DNA from: Puffinus mauretanicus
Taxonomy: Eukaryota; Chordata; Aves; Procellariiformes; Procellariidae
Direction of reading: 5' to 3'
DNA length: 64,000 bases
Assembly (NCBI GenBank): GCA_023333565.1
Contig: JAJKFH010003571.1
Span: 62,001 to 126,000 of the forward strand
The notes below the pieces were generated by a model. That model worked only from the letters and a program-made list of their open reading frames with translations, had not been told where the DNA came from and did no database searches. How positions within the stretch are numbered: the first letter of the stretch is position 1; the number at the start of each line of letters is the position of its first letter. The translations under genes were made by a program, and so were the position numbers. Below are positions 36,481-48,255 of the stretch, one piece after another.

Positions 36481-39180
36481 TTTATGTGGCAGGATTTTTT
36501 TAAGACTGGAGGCAAAGTTAAAATCATGGGCTTTTTTCCATCACATTGAAATCAAAGAGCAAAAGTGTGGCAGTTGAAAAATATATCTGGTTTTGTCTTT
36601 TTTAAGAGTTTTAACAGAAGTAATAAAATTGCATGCTTTTAAAAATAACCCGAGCTAGTAATATTTTATTCACATCACATAAACTAAACCTGTTTCTACG
36701 GTGCTGAAACTATTCCTTTACTACTGGCTACAGGATTTTTTGATACAAGATTACCAACAGGTATGTACTATAGGTTGAGAACTTGTTATCATTTATATAA
36801 TTAATGCAGAATTACTTCAAAACATTTATACGGAGACCCTCCTGGAAGTCCGAAACCAGGGAATTAGTGGGGTTATGCTTTTTTTTTTCCCCAAAAAATA
36901 AAATAAATAAGGCTGATATAATTTAAATACAGACAAGAAAATTTAAACAGCCAACCCATATACTTTTAATATCTTTCTTGTAGAAGTTGATGTAAATTTT
37001 ATTTGCTTGAACACTTTTTTTTTTTTTTAGCCTGGACTGTGTATGAAAAAAGTTGCTTTAAGTAAGGCAAGATTTCACTCATTATTTTCTGCTATATTTG
37101 TATTATTTCTTGCAGGCAAAGTTCTATTTTACTATAGATATTAATATAATGTAAAACAAGAAAAGAGAATAAATGCTCTAGCTTTTATTCAGATGGATAT
37201 TTGTGAAAGATGCCTGGCAGCAGAATATTTCAGTAAAGTTATGCTACTCAAGAGAGTATGTTATAATCTTCCTACCATTTGACTGTGTAGACTACAATTT
37301 TCTGAGGATGAGCTACAGGTGGGGAGGCTTTCTAACACTGTAACTGTCAAAGCTTCTTTTTTTCTTTTTTTGAGCTTACAAAACCTATCGGGGGTTGTGT
37401 AAGTGCAGCCATAAGATAGGAAAAAGTGCTTTTTAATAGAACTACAGCATTTAAAGAACACTGCAGAGAGCTGACTGGCATCACTCCGGTTGAAATTTGT
37501 GAAAAACATGCATTGTGTTACTGAACTGGTGCTCTCTGTGTTATATTAAGCTGCCTCCCAATTTCACCAGGTCACTGAGGGATGGCTCAGCACAGCACAT
37601 GAAGAAGATATCCTCCAGCTTCATCCACGGAGAAGCAGGCTGTTATGGGAGTAAGGAAAGTAAGTCTTGAGTGTCATAAAAATGCTCCACCATGCTTCAG
37701 TTTCTGCCACGCACTGTGGTTTTTCAGTGCATCTGTCACAAGACAATTATATTCCTTATTTATCGGAAGGTGGCAAACTTCCTGTCTAACCACGATAACG
37801 AATAACTGTACCTGGCGACACCTACTCCATTGTCCCCTCTGGTAAGATCCAAGCATGGATGGTGAGAGGATGTGTCTACCCAGCGAGCAAACAGCGGTAT
37901 TTCCTCAGAATACACTCAAAGACACCAGGGAATTGGGAAACAATCACCGCTTGAATTGGAGGCAGGTGCTCCATATCTAATTGCCTCAGATGGATTTTTC
38001 TTTTTTTGTACTCCTTTGGGCATAAAAAAGTGTTAAAAAGGCTAGGCACTTTGAAAAACATAAATAATTTAGATCTTTTGAAAGACTATTTTTTTTAACA
38101 TTGATAATGTTTTGGCTTGCAGCTCCTTTTATATCTCCAGAAGGAAATTTCTGTAAGGTATTCTTTCTTAATTAATATAAAATTCTTTCCATGTCTTTGA
38201 TAAGTGTTTGTTACTTGAGCCCTTTCCCTGGAGACTTTATCCCGACAGGAAAATCTTCCAGTTGAAGAATTGGGAGAGGGAAATCTTTTGGTCTTATTCG
38301 TGAGTAGCTATCATTAAAGTTAACGGGGAGTTATCCTACCCACCTCAAAATCTCTCTGTCTATGAACTTGCACTGTGCAAATCATATTCACTGTCATCAG
38401 TCAAACATATCACAGAGCACAGGAAAAGTATGTAGGTATTTTACCCAGGCCAAAGAAGCAGTCAGGCTTCATTAGCATCATTTACAAACTGAATCCACGC
38501 TGCACTTTTAAAATGAAGGCTTTAATGAATGCTAAGTCTGACCAAAGAATGAACATCATGCTGTCAAGTTGTGCCCTGTGCTTTTTGGAGCAGTGCTCTA
38601 GCATCAGTGTACTGCATGTAATTAACTCTTTTTCCCAACCAAATAGAGTCAGAACAACACTCATATTTGAAACGTAGGTCTGCCATAGAATCTAAAGGAC
38701 TGACTCTAGTGGTTAGCTACATCTTGCTGTCTTTAATTTAGCTAGCTCAGATACTGATCACAGTGCAACAGCAACATTACAGAGATTAGATTTTACAGAT
38801 CTCTTTGATTCAATAGCAAGGCTGTTATTGACATGTGGGATTCTTAGTATAGATACGTCTATGTACACTGAAGTCCCTGAGTTGCACTGCAGAGAATAAA
38901 TGTGAGAGGGATCAATTAAGATTAATCAGTTTAACCTATACATATTTTGAAAGCTGCAATTTTTTAAGTACATAATACTATGAGGTCTGACATGTTATTT
39001 TAAGCTCCTTAGGTTCATTTTTACTCCTATTGATCTTAGTCTAGCAATCAGGCTATTTTAAAGTGAAGGTTACCCCAATGCACAAGACTATCATGAGTCC
39101 TTCTGCTCCAGAAATGTAACTGAAAGGACCAAGTGTCTGTCTTTTTTCTCAGCTCAGAAAACCTGACATGGGTACTAGAC
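36481..39180. other. Non-coding sequence, nothing firm
   Basis: It contains a poly-T run near 37013-37030 and no recognisable transposon. The segment 37565-37665 ends in AGGAAAGTAAGT, which could be read as a splice donor, but no paired acceptor or conserved frame is evident. Short open frames here have no recognisable domains. Confidence 0.5.
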
Positions 39181-39435
39181 AAACGCATACAGATAGGACT
39201 GGGCACAAACTGAAACACTGGAGTTGCCGTCTGAACATCAGCAAAAACTTTTCCACTGGAAGGGTGACTGAGCATTGGCACAGGTTGCCCAGAGAGGTGG
39301 TGGAATCTCTCTCCTTGGAGATATTCAAAAGCCACCTGAGCAACTAGCTTTAGGTGGCCCTGCTTGAGCAAGAAGGTTGGGCAAGATCATCCCCAGAAGT
39401 CCATTCCAACCTCAACCATTCTGTCATTGTGTGAC
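39181..39435 (+). mobile_element. CR1 LINE 3' fragment, plus strand
   Basis: It reads GGGCACAAACTGAAACACTGG, TTGCCGTCTGAACATCAGC, then GGTTGCCCAGAGAGGTGGTGG and GAAGTCCATTCCAACCTCAACC, ending ATTCTGTCATTGTGTGA. This is the usual CR1 C-terminus, 3' UTR and terminal repeat in degraded form. It is the same broad type as the copy at 18186 and opposite in orientation. The 5' edge may reach about 39168. Confidence 0.92.
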
Positions 39436-39537
39436 TGGAAAATTCTTCATCTTCCACTGCAAGCAACTTTTTTAACCTGATGATCTCTACATCAGCCAGA
39501 TCAAACTGTGTTTTTTCAGACGAAAAAATATTTTTTA

Positions 39538-39813
39538 GGACGAGAGGAAATGGACTCAAGTTGCACCAAGGGAGGTTTAGACTGGACATTAGGAGAAATT
39601 TCTTTACTGAAAGAGTGGTCAGGCCTTGGAACAGGCTGCCCAGAGAATTGGTTGAGTCACCATCCCTGGAAGTATTTAAAAGACGTGTAGATGAGGCCCT
39701 TAGGGACATGGTTTAGTGGGCATGGTGGTGTTGGGTTGACGGTTGGACTCGATGATCTTAGAGGTCTTTTCCAACCTTAATGATTCTATATTCTATGATT
39801 CTATTCTATGATT
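39538..39813 (+). mobile_element. CR1 LINE 3' fragment of another subfamily, plus strand
   Basis: It starts with GACGAGAGGAAATGGACTC and encodes [37 protein letters not shown]. The 3' UTR holds GGTTGGACTCGATGATCTTAG, and the copy ends in several ATTCTATG-like units, the CR1 terminal repeat. It is only about 100 bp downstream of another CR1 in the same orientation, but the sequence differs enough that the two are not a duplication. Confidence 0.95.
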
Positions 39814-42800
39814 AGAAGCTGAGTTGTACTTCAGCTGCCATTCAGCAATCAGAAACATAACAAGTGCCACAAAATGGGAACTGCTAAGGAAACCTTGTGT
39901 GTAAGCTAACCCCAGCACTGCCCCTCAGCAAGACCTTCAAAACGGTGCTTGCCCTGGGAAAGGCACAAGCAGGAAGATCACTCGTCCTATCATTATTAGC
40001 ACATTCCATTGGTGTGAAATTTGTGGCTTTTCATCTTCATGTAAGAATTGGGGCTTTACAAACTGCTGATAGATAGGAAATGGGACTTGCCCTGTTTGTC
40101 GTGGAGAAAAACGACATAATCAGTCCAAGATTCAGTGGCCTCTCTAGTATCTGTGTGCTGTGAATTACTCCTTACATCATTGAGGATCCCAGGACCAGTG
40201 TGTACTGTATTATTGACTAAAACACATAACCAAAGACTGAATAAATAACTGTACTCTTTTTTTTTTTCCTCAGGCTCACTTTGTTGCCAGATGGAATAAG
40301 GAATATTAGAGGATACTGGATATCCAATGCCAGCTTGCACTGTGCCACAAAAGGGCAGCTGTGATTAATCAAGTTTTCTATTGTTAAAAGAAAAAGATGT
40401 TTCAAGAAAGCACCCTTTTGGACAATAGTGCATGTTGTCTCATTAAAAACATTTCTGATGTTGGAACTGTGTCATATATGTGTACAGATTCCCTGTAATT
40501 ATTCAGGTTCATTAAGTTTAAAAGAAAAGAGAGATACAAATATTCTAAATCTCGATAAACAACCTAAATAATAGTGAATTGATGTGTGCTATGCAGGATC
40601 TCTTTTCCTAAGGTAATTAATTATAATCTCTCTGAAATTATAAAATGGGATGGAAAGAACAATCAGGTTAATAAAAAGCAGGCAAAATAATACTAGATGG
40701 AATTTATTCCTCTGCCCCAACCCTCAGAAGTTTTTACCATTACTGAGCAAGTACATGAGCCTTAATCATGAGCAAATTAAATGACAGTTTAAATCCTATA
40801 CATGTGGGCGTGCATGTGGTGATATCGATTATTTCTATTCACAGCAATGACTCATCTCATCTGCTTCTTGAAATGAAACTGTGAGAACTGGGCCAGTACT
40901 GTGCTTTGCAACTGCAGCACTGTTTATCTTCATTCCTTGCACACCAGGATGATCCACTGGACTGGTCTCAGGCCCTTGTGGCTAATCAGGATCTACCCCG
41001 TAACTCTGAATGAAAGCCATTAATTTTTCCTCATGTTTTTCCTGTAACATCTCTCCACAAACCTGCTGTCAAGATAACCAATTCCAATCAAAACATGAAT
41101 AAACCCACGAGCTTTCTCTGAGGTTAAAAATAACAAACTTCTCACTAACAGAAGACTCCATGTGTCTACTAGCATTAATCCGAGACATATAAATAAAATT
41201 CACATCTCGAACATACTGCTTAAATGCAGCTGCCATTTTTAAAGCCAATAGGGATCTCTCTCCCACCTAAAGGGTCCTTAGTAGAAATCCAAAAACTTCA
41301 TCTGCAAGATTTGGAAAGATGCTCCAAAAGTAACAACAGATACTTTCAGTTCCTTTTCACCCTCTTTGGCTGCTCAGGGTACTGAGAATTGTAGGACTGT
41401 AAGCAATAAAATCACTTTAATTCTCTTGGACTTGTTAGCATGCCTGAAAGGGTACAGTTTATTGCTATAAAAGGTAGCAAAATTGTACTATCTATTAAAA
41501 ATAAAAGCATAAATACCAAAGATTAGTGAAGGGATTCAGTAAAGGTCAACAATCATACATTGAACGCAGCCACTGACAAGATATTTTTCGGCATGCACGG
41601 CCAGCTATGCAGCAGCAGCTCATCAGAGTTTGGTGTGGTTTGTGCAGGCTTTCCTGGAAAAAGAGGAGCAGGGAGTACAGAATCCCTGAAGCAATATTTG
41701 TCTGTTTTAGTATGATGATAATAGACCTCTGCAACATTGTAATATTCTTCATTTCCTTTCATCTTAATTAGGGAAGCCACACAAAATTCTTAAGAGACTG
41801 GCTAACTATTTTAGGGCCCAGAAAGGGCCAAGTGAGATGCCACAAGCCACGCTGGCAGTGGCAGAATCAAGAGCCAAGCCAAAGAGGTGAGACTCCACAT
41901 GACAGGTTCCAGCTGCAACCTTTTCTGTAGCCTTTCTGTAAAGAAAGTCAATCACTGAAAAACTGTCCTGCTTTTCAGAGATGCTAACCAACTGCAGCAT
42001 TTATCAGCTTCATGGAAGATGAGCCTTGCAGAAAAATGAGGCAAGTATGGTTAGATTTTTTGTGTTCATAACAAAAATGGGAAGCCTTTAGGAATATTAG
42101 ACAACTTCACTTGCCAACAGGTTTTAAGACTCAAAAAAAAATTTGAAAACTGTGGATTTTCTGTATAAATGTGGAAAATTCCACTGCAACAAAAGAACAA
42201 AAAAATTCTCCTACACGAATTTAAATTTTAAACAGAGATTTCAAATAACTAAACAAATTATCTGGCCTTTTCAGACTGCTTCAATATCAAAGTATATCTA
42301 GCTTTATCTGCTCAACATGTCTGTTCTCATTCAGGCTATTTTCTTTCATGGTTCAGACGGAGCAATATGCTATTCTCATTTAGGTTTCTCTGATTCTTTC
42401 AAATCATACGTTATAGTTGCATTAAGCCACAAATGTAGTCAAAGGCCAATTCCCAAATTTATTTACACTTAACATAATTCAAGAAAGTAAAATAAAAATG
42501 TTTTGTATGTCATTAAAGAAAGAAATGCCTTAAAAATATAATCATGTGAGAATTTCTACTAAATCTGTTCTTGGACATCCTTAAAAGTGTAAACACAAAT
42601 TTTGGTAATCATTTTTACTCCTTACTCTTGAAGAAATTATACCTTGCTACGTGAAAATAAACATTACACATAATATTTAATTAGCAGCATTATTTTTCTC
42701 CTTTGTTTTTAAACACCAGATTTTTATTTTTGTTCTGATTTCTATCTGCATTAATTGCCTTGTAGAAGAAAGTAATAAGAACTGTCAGGTATGGAAAAGG

Positions 42801-43313
42801 TATATTAGTTATTAAATCTTATCTAATCAGAATAACAAGGGAGAAAGAAGAGAAAATATTTCAGTGTGATGTATCTATCATGATCATGAGTGTGTAATTG
42901 TTGTGTTTCAGTACTGAAACAACTGCAAGTTATTTTGCTGCATGTCTTGCCTCGTGACTTTTCACAAGTGCATATATTTTATTCATGTATATAATGTCCA
43001 CATTAAGGCTTCTAATCGAAAGCCATGTGTTGACATGATACATGTGGGAAGTGTAGTTCTGCAGTTAGAGTGCTCTGGCTTGGATCTCAGAAGACTTTAG
43101 TTTAATTTGCTGTCTAAGACAGACTTGTTCTGTGTTCTTCAATTCACCATATACCTGCCTATTTTCCTCCACCTCTAGCTAGCTCTCAGCATGCTCGTCT
43201 GGCTTTCAGGTACAGCTGATATCAACTGAGATTCAGCTCATCTATGTTAGGAATCTAAAATTAAAGTGAATACACTCTAGAGAAAAATCAAATGCAAAGT
43301 AGCATCCCAGTTG
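39814..43313. other. Non-coding sequence, nothing recognised
   Basis: AT-rich, with no recognisable transposon or exon. Several small open frames on both strands are without domains. Confidence 0.55.
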
Positions 43314-43405
43314 GGTTTTGAATATCTCCAAGAACAGAGACTCCACAGCCTCTCTGGGCAACCTGTGCCAGGGTTTGATCACCCTAACAGTAGAAAAGCT
43401 TATTT
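43314..43405 (-). mobile_element. Short internal CR1 fragment
   Basis: TTTTGAATATCTCCAAGAAC, CACAGCCTCTCTGGGCAACC and TGTGCCAGGGTTTGATCACC match the CR1 C-terminal coding region as seen at 18297-18375. Both the 3' UTR and the 5' part are missing, so the piece was cut at both ends after insertion. Confidence 0.85.
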
Positions 43406-45292
43406 GTCTTCCTGTCTTACCTGCCTTTTAAACGAGTCACTTGAAGTCACTCTTCAGGTCCTTTAGAGAGAAAGAACATAACAAAATTTCCTTAAATTTT
43501 TTGGCTAGATGTTAAATGTCTAAAACTAAACGAAGTGAAACCTACCCAAAGTTGCCAGCTGCAGTCAAATAGGTTAGCAGTCAGAGGAATAACCTCCTGA
43601 GGGTGTAAATTGAATAAGGAATTTGAAGTCACATTTCCACATTTGAATCATTTAGCCTATTTAGACTATTTTGAAGTAGTGAAGCAGCAGTTCTCTCTCT
43701 CTTTTTTTTTTTTTCTTCTTTCTTTTTTTTTTAACAAATGAGAATTAGCTGATTAACATTACGAGCAAAGTAATGTTTCAGACACCGAGAGAAAGGAAGA
43801 GAAAATAGTAACTGTTCTGAGTTAGGCCACTGTTTAGGCATCACACCAAACTCTTCCCACATTGTTCCTTTCTGGGTGGTTAGGGTAGCTCTCCTCAAAG
43901 CTGGATACTGAAAATACACATCTGCCATGATCCATTCTCTCTCTGAGTATTATAGGAAAAATGGACATCTATTGGGGCTGATAACTTCATGGAGAAGTAC
44001 ATAAGAAGTAAGCACGGCATTTGGGACTTCAGTTCCATATTTATGTGTGAACTGCACACAGTGTTGTGATATTAAATACACTGAAGGCTAGTTTCAGCTG
44101 TGTTAGGGACCATAGATAATCTACGTTACCAGGTACATCCACATCCATCACTTACATTTTTTATGCAAAGTGGAGCAGCTTCAGCTCTGCCTTTTACTAC
44201 TGCATGAAAGCAATGCGTCTAATATTTGGCTTGCTTCTCCTCATACCATCTTCCCAGGGGGAAAAGAATGGCTGCATAATGTTTTCATTTGGTCTGTTTC
44301 TTGTTTGCTTTTTTCAATAACACCTATGTGCATATTCGTGTACTGGTGTATTAGAAATGATAAGGTCAAAAAAATGTGTCACACACTGGAAGCAGTAAGC
44401 AATGAGGTTTGAGGCTACCCTCGGTTCCTAGGGGAATTCATTCTATAGTTGTGGGCTGGAGTCCCCCCCAACTCAGTTCCCCACCTCCCTTTCCCTTTTT
44501 CTTGCTCAGTGGCATGATGACCAAAGGCAGTTGCATAGTTAGAAGACTTTCTCATAGCTGCTCGTGTCCATGAGGCACCAGCCATTCTCTGACACAAGCA
44601 GCAAAGTCACTGTTTAATTAATCAGAGCTATAGAACCTTAGAGGTCTACATAGCTTTTTTGTATATGCAGTAGTGTAAACATAGAATCCCCCTTAGAGTT
44701 ATTAGAATGGACATGTTGTTTCTGCTCTGGGAATTATTAGAGATGCTGTGAGCACAATTAATTAATGTGATCCATTTATAAAACACAGGGAACCTTTTTC
44801 ATTACTATTGAGACCTCTGTTGAATCCTCTCTTAATTATGCTATACAGTGGTCAGTATTAAGAAGCCAATATGGGGTAAAATTTATTATGGAGAAATATT
44901 TGAATATAATACCGTTGTTCCCTTTGCTCTTTGCTGAACACAGCTCCAATTTAAGCGATGTTTATTCATGTGCTTAACTTGAAAGCGTATGGTTAAATCA
45001 ACATCTTCTGGGCGTTACTGAGGTTTTTGATGTATGGACACTTAGCTTCTTTGTTAGACTGGTAGGGTTCTCAAAAAATGGAAGGCTGTTTAATGGAAAC
45101 ACTTGTCCTTCTGTGGGTATGTTTATAGGCCATTTTCTTATTTAACTGTCACTTGATATGGTGCTGTAACTTGTACCATAAATGCTACAGCAATTCATTA
45201 CATTGGTCATTACACAGAAACAACAGCAAAAAAAGACTGTAAATTTAGTAAAATGCTTACTCATTTTCGTTGCATAAAAAGAAACATGGTCA
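43406..45292. other. Non-coding sequence with a T-rich tract
   Basis: A CT-rich then T-rich tract lies at 43692-43733. Nothing else was recognised; the open frame at 44170-44412 has hydrophobic stretches but no known domain. Confidence 0.5.
43692..43733 (+). repeat. Pyrimidine-rich (CT/T) tract
   Basis: CTCTCTCT followed by T runs interrupted by C. Low-complexity sequence. Confidence 0.85.
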
Positions 45293-45703
45293 GGAGATCA
45301 AGGGAGCTGATTCTCCCCCTCTACTGCATCCAGTTCTGGGGTCCCCAGTACAAGAAAGACATGGACCTGTTGGAGCGGGTCCAGACGAGGGCCACAGAAA
45401 TGATCAGAGGCTGGAGCACCTCCCCTATGAGGAAAGGCTGAGAGAGTTGGGGCTGTTCAGCCTGGAGAAGAAAAGGCTCCGGGGAGACCTTATTGAGGCC
45501 TTTCAGTACTTAAAGGGGGCTTATAAGAAAGATGGGGACAAACTTTTTAGCAGGGCCTGTTGAAACAGGACAAAGGGCAATGGTTTTAAACTGAAAGAGG
45601 GTAGAATTACATTGGACATAAGGAAAAAATTTTACAGTGAGGGTGGTGAGACACTGGAACAGGTTGCCCAGAGAAGTTGTGGATGCCCCATCGTTGGAAG
45701 TGT
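45293..45703 (+). mobile_element. CR1 LINE fragment lacking its 3' end, with an internal deletion and frameshift
   Basis: On the plus strand the ORF2 C-terminal region is clear: [47 protein letters not shown], then [16 protein letters not shown]. Compared with other CR1 copies, the roughly ten codons that normally separate LPLY from CIQFW (the VRPHLEY-type segment) are gone. A frameshift falls at about 45400. The copy stops abruptly at about 45703, within the SLEVFK-type segment. The 3' UTR and terminal repeat are absent, so it was broken after insertion. Confidence 0.93.
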
Positions 45704-46907
45704 GAATTATGATGCTGATGATTTATGCTTATGATGATTTAGAGTCTCCATATGCCCCTTCAGAAACTTAGGAATTCATCAACTTTATGAAATTGTTGAG
45801 GTACATGGTTCAGTTTTTAAAGTTAACTTTCCCACTTTTGTTAAAAGGATGTAGAAGGTCAATTGTATTCAGAGCAAAAGATGCGTACAACCAGTACTGC
45901 AGGAATCAAGTAAGTCAATGTTCTGCTGATCTATAAAGGACAACAGCATATACAATCTGTCCTTCACCTGAGCATGCTCACACTCTGAACCACTCAGGAG
46001 CAGGGTTAACCTTTAACTGCAAGCTCATCAGTCTGTCTTTCCTTCTCTTACTTTCATTCTGAGCCCTACCTTTTACAATTCTTTTCAAATATAAAATAAA
46101 ACCAGTAAAAAAGTTAACTGTGTAACTAGTAGTGTCTTCAATATTTCTCCTCTGAAGATATATGTAACAATAAATAAGACAAAACAGAACAATCAGGCAA
46201 CATGCAATTCCAACCTCTCCAACCTATTAGTTAAAAGCACAGGAAAACCGTTGAACTGTATTGAATGTCAGCACACCTGAGCTACTGCAGATAGAGGGGA
46301 GTCCGCTCCAAACTCAAGGACTCTGCAGCAAGAATCCTAAACTCCACTAAGGAGTCTCATTAAAGCAGTAGGAAGGAAAAACAGAAATTGAGGTTGCTGA
46401 ATGAAAGACAGCAGTCCAATACTACTTCTCAGTCTTCCAAGGTTCTGTCCCCCTTTTTAGGGGAAAAAAAAATCACTCTTCTAAGGCATGAAAAACTGCA
46501 GAAAGAACCCCAAAGAAACAGAAAAATAATAAGCTTAAGTAGCGACAAGTCTGGATATTTAGAAACTCTTTGATCAGATCAATAACTTGGGGTAGGTGAT
46601 TCATTGTCCTATACATAGAATTATTCTGGAAACATTTCTCAGCCTCTTGTCATGTACTACTTTTTTTTTTCTTTTTTTTTTCAGAAACACTTTATGTAAG
46701 AAGACTGTTTATATAAGTGCTCAAAGGCTTGAAGAACTCTAAAGAGAACAGAGTGAGTGTGTGAAAACCAGCTAAAAAAGTTTTCAAAGTAATTTTATCC
46801 CTAAATTGCTTGGTTTGGCCCAAGTTCTCGGCCATCTATTTTCATCCTGAAAGCAGCTCATCTTAAGTGCTGGTGGCAAAATTGTTACAAAGAGGGATTT
46901 GCTTAGT

Positions 46908-46939
46908 GCGCCTAATGTTGAGAGCACCTAATGTTCTGA
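46908..46939 (+). repeat. 16-bp imperfect tandem duplication
   Basis: GCGCCTAATGTTGAGA is followed by GCACCTAATGTTCTGA, with three differences, one of them a CpG transition. Confidence 0.8.
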
Positions 46940-47374
46940 AAAATGAATTTGGAAAACTTCCCAGATTGCACATCTGCCCCTAAAACGTGCAAATAATGGA
47001 CTGAATAGGAAAAGAGAGGATTAAATGAACACTTGCTCTCCTCTGCCTTTCCTCGCCTAAACCTGTGTGGTACCTCTGGGCGACCTTTATCTTAAACACC
47101 CCCTCACAGAATCCTGGCCACCAGCTTACAAAAGAAAAATACCTATCTGATGTGCAGATGTATGGATGTGATACTGCAAATCAGCTGGTTACATGAGCAC
47201 CATATGTCAGCAGTTGGAAAGAAGGTGCCATCGGAAGAAAACTCACACCATGATTAATTAGTAACATGAAAAGTTTTTTCTTGCCATTGCTCTTTTTCTC
47301 TTTTGTGTTAGTGTCTCTCATCCTGCCTTGATAATGCAGGAACTTCTCCATGAAGCACTAAATAAATAAAAGTG

Positions 47375-47640
47375 GATCACAGAATCACAGCATTTACAGA
47401 TGAACAGGATTCTCCCATCATCACCCCTTATTTGTGCTTTACAGGGCTGTTTCACAGAATGTATTTTCTTGACCTCCATCTACTTAGTAGTATGACCCAA
47501 GAAGTTAGGTCTCAGCTGTTTGCCTTCTGGGACAATCCCAAAGCATAATATATTTCACTGTCAGAAAACATTTTCCTGATAATCAACCTAAACATTCCAG
47601 GTTTTATATTTCTCTCATTAGCCTCTACAGAAGACATTAT
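47375..47640 (-). mobile_element. Possible ancient CR1 fragment
   Basis: The left edge GATCACAGAATCACAGCATT resembles the CR1 3' end. TCACTGTCAGAAAACATTTT and CCTGATAATCAACCTAAACA resemble the CR1 C-terminal coding complement. Most of the interior is too diverged to be sure. Confidence 0.4.
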
Positions 47641-48171
47641 TATTTCAACTTTTGTGATTGTTTATTACTTATTTAATCTTTTGTGTTTAAATCTAAGCAT
47701 AGAAAAGTAAATAATGAATTTAAAACAGATCTCTAGAGGACAAACATATCCAATACCTGTTCTAGCGCTACCTAATTATCAAAGCTATTGAAACTATAGC
47801 TGGTTAACCCTCCTTTCCAATTGTAAATCGATGTTTCCAGTTGCTGATCTCCTTTGCTATCACTGCTGACAATCACTGAGGGTGAAAGCCTTCATTCTGG
47901 ATGTCTGCCTCAAGCAGACATGTTCTACATTTCATTTAGAACAATTAGACTGGGGAATGAAGGAGAACTACTTGTTTTTAAAGATATGTTAGTACCTCTG
48001 ATGTGAATTGGAGAACTGAATATTTGTGAGTGGATTGAACCTGATGTCCAAAACATCTATTTTTAACTACAAAAAAATTGACCAAATTTTGGATCAAAAT
48101 AAGACTTTCTTGGAAATCTTGCAACATTCACTTTGCAAACAGTATTCATCAAAGACGGTGTCCTCCCCCAG

Positions 48172-48255
48172 CTATATGTTACCACTTTAGTGCGTTACTA
48201 TCCTGGTGGAAATGGCAGTGTGAGTACAGCCTCTTCCATTTCGCACATCAGCCAG
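48172..48255 (+). other. Exon-like segment (AG|84 bp|GTAAGC), unidentified
   Basis: A pyrimidine-rich TGTCCTCCCCCAG precedes 28 open codons (starting LYVTTLVRYYPGG, ending SISHISQ), followed by CAG|GTAAGC, a good splice donor. The length is a multiple of three, as cassette exons often are. I do not recognise the peptide. The open frame also extends beyond both splice sites (48133-48384), and there is no other exon nearby, so chance is quite possible. Confidence 0.2.

Larger units (their letters stand above)
45704..48171. other. Non-coding sequence, one weak old CR1
   Basis: It contains a small duplication at 46908, a T-rich tract at 46661-46681 and a possible ancient CR1 at 47375. Otherwise nothing was recognised. 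Confidence 0.5.

Noticed and set aside
37565..37665. Possible exon ending in a GTAAGT donor
   Set aside because: No convincing acceptor, the frame closes quickly, and a single donor-like word is common by chance.
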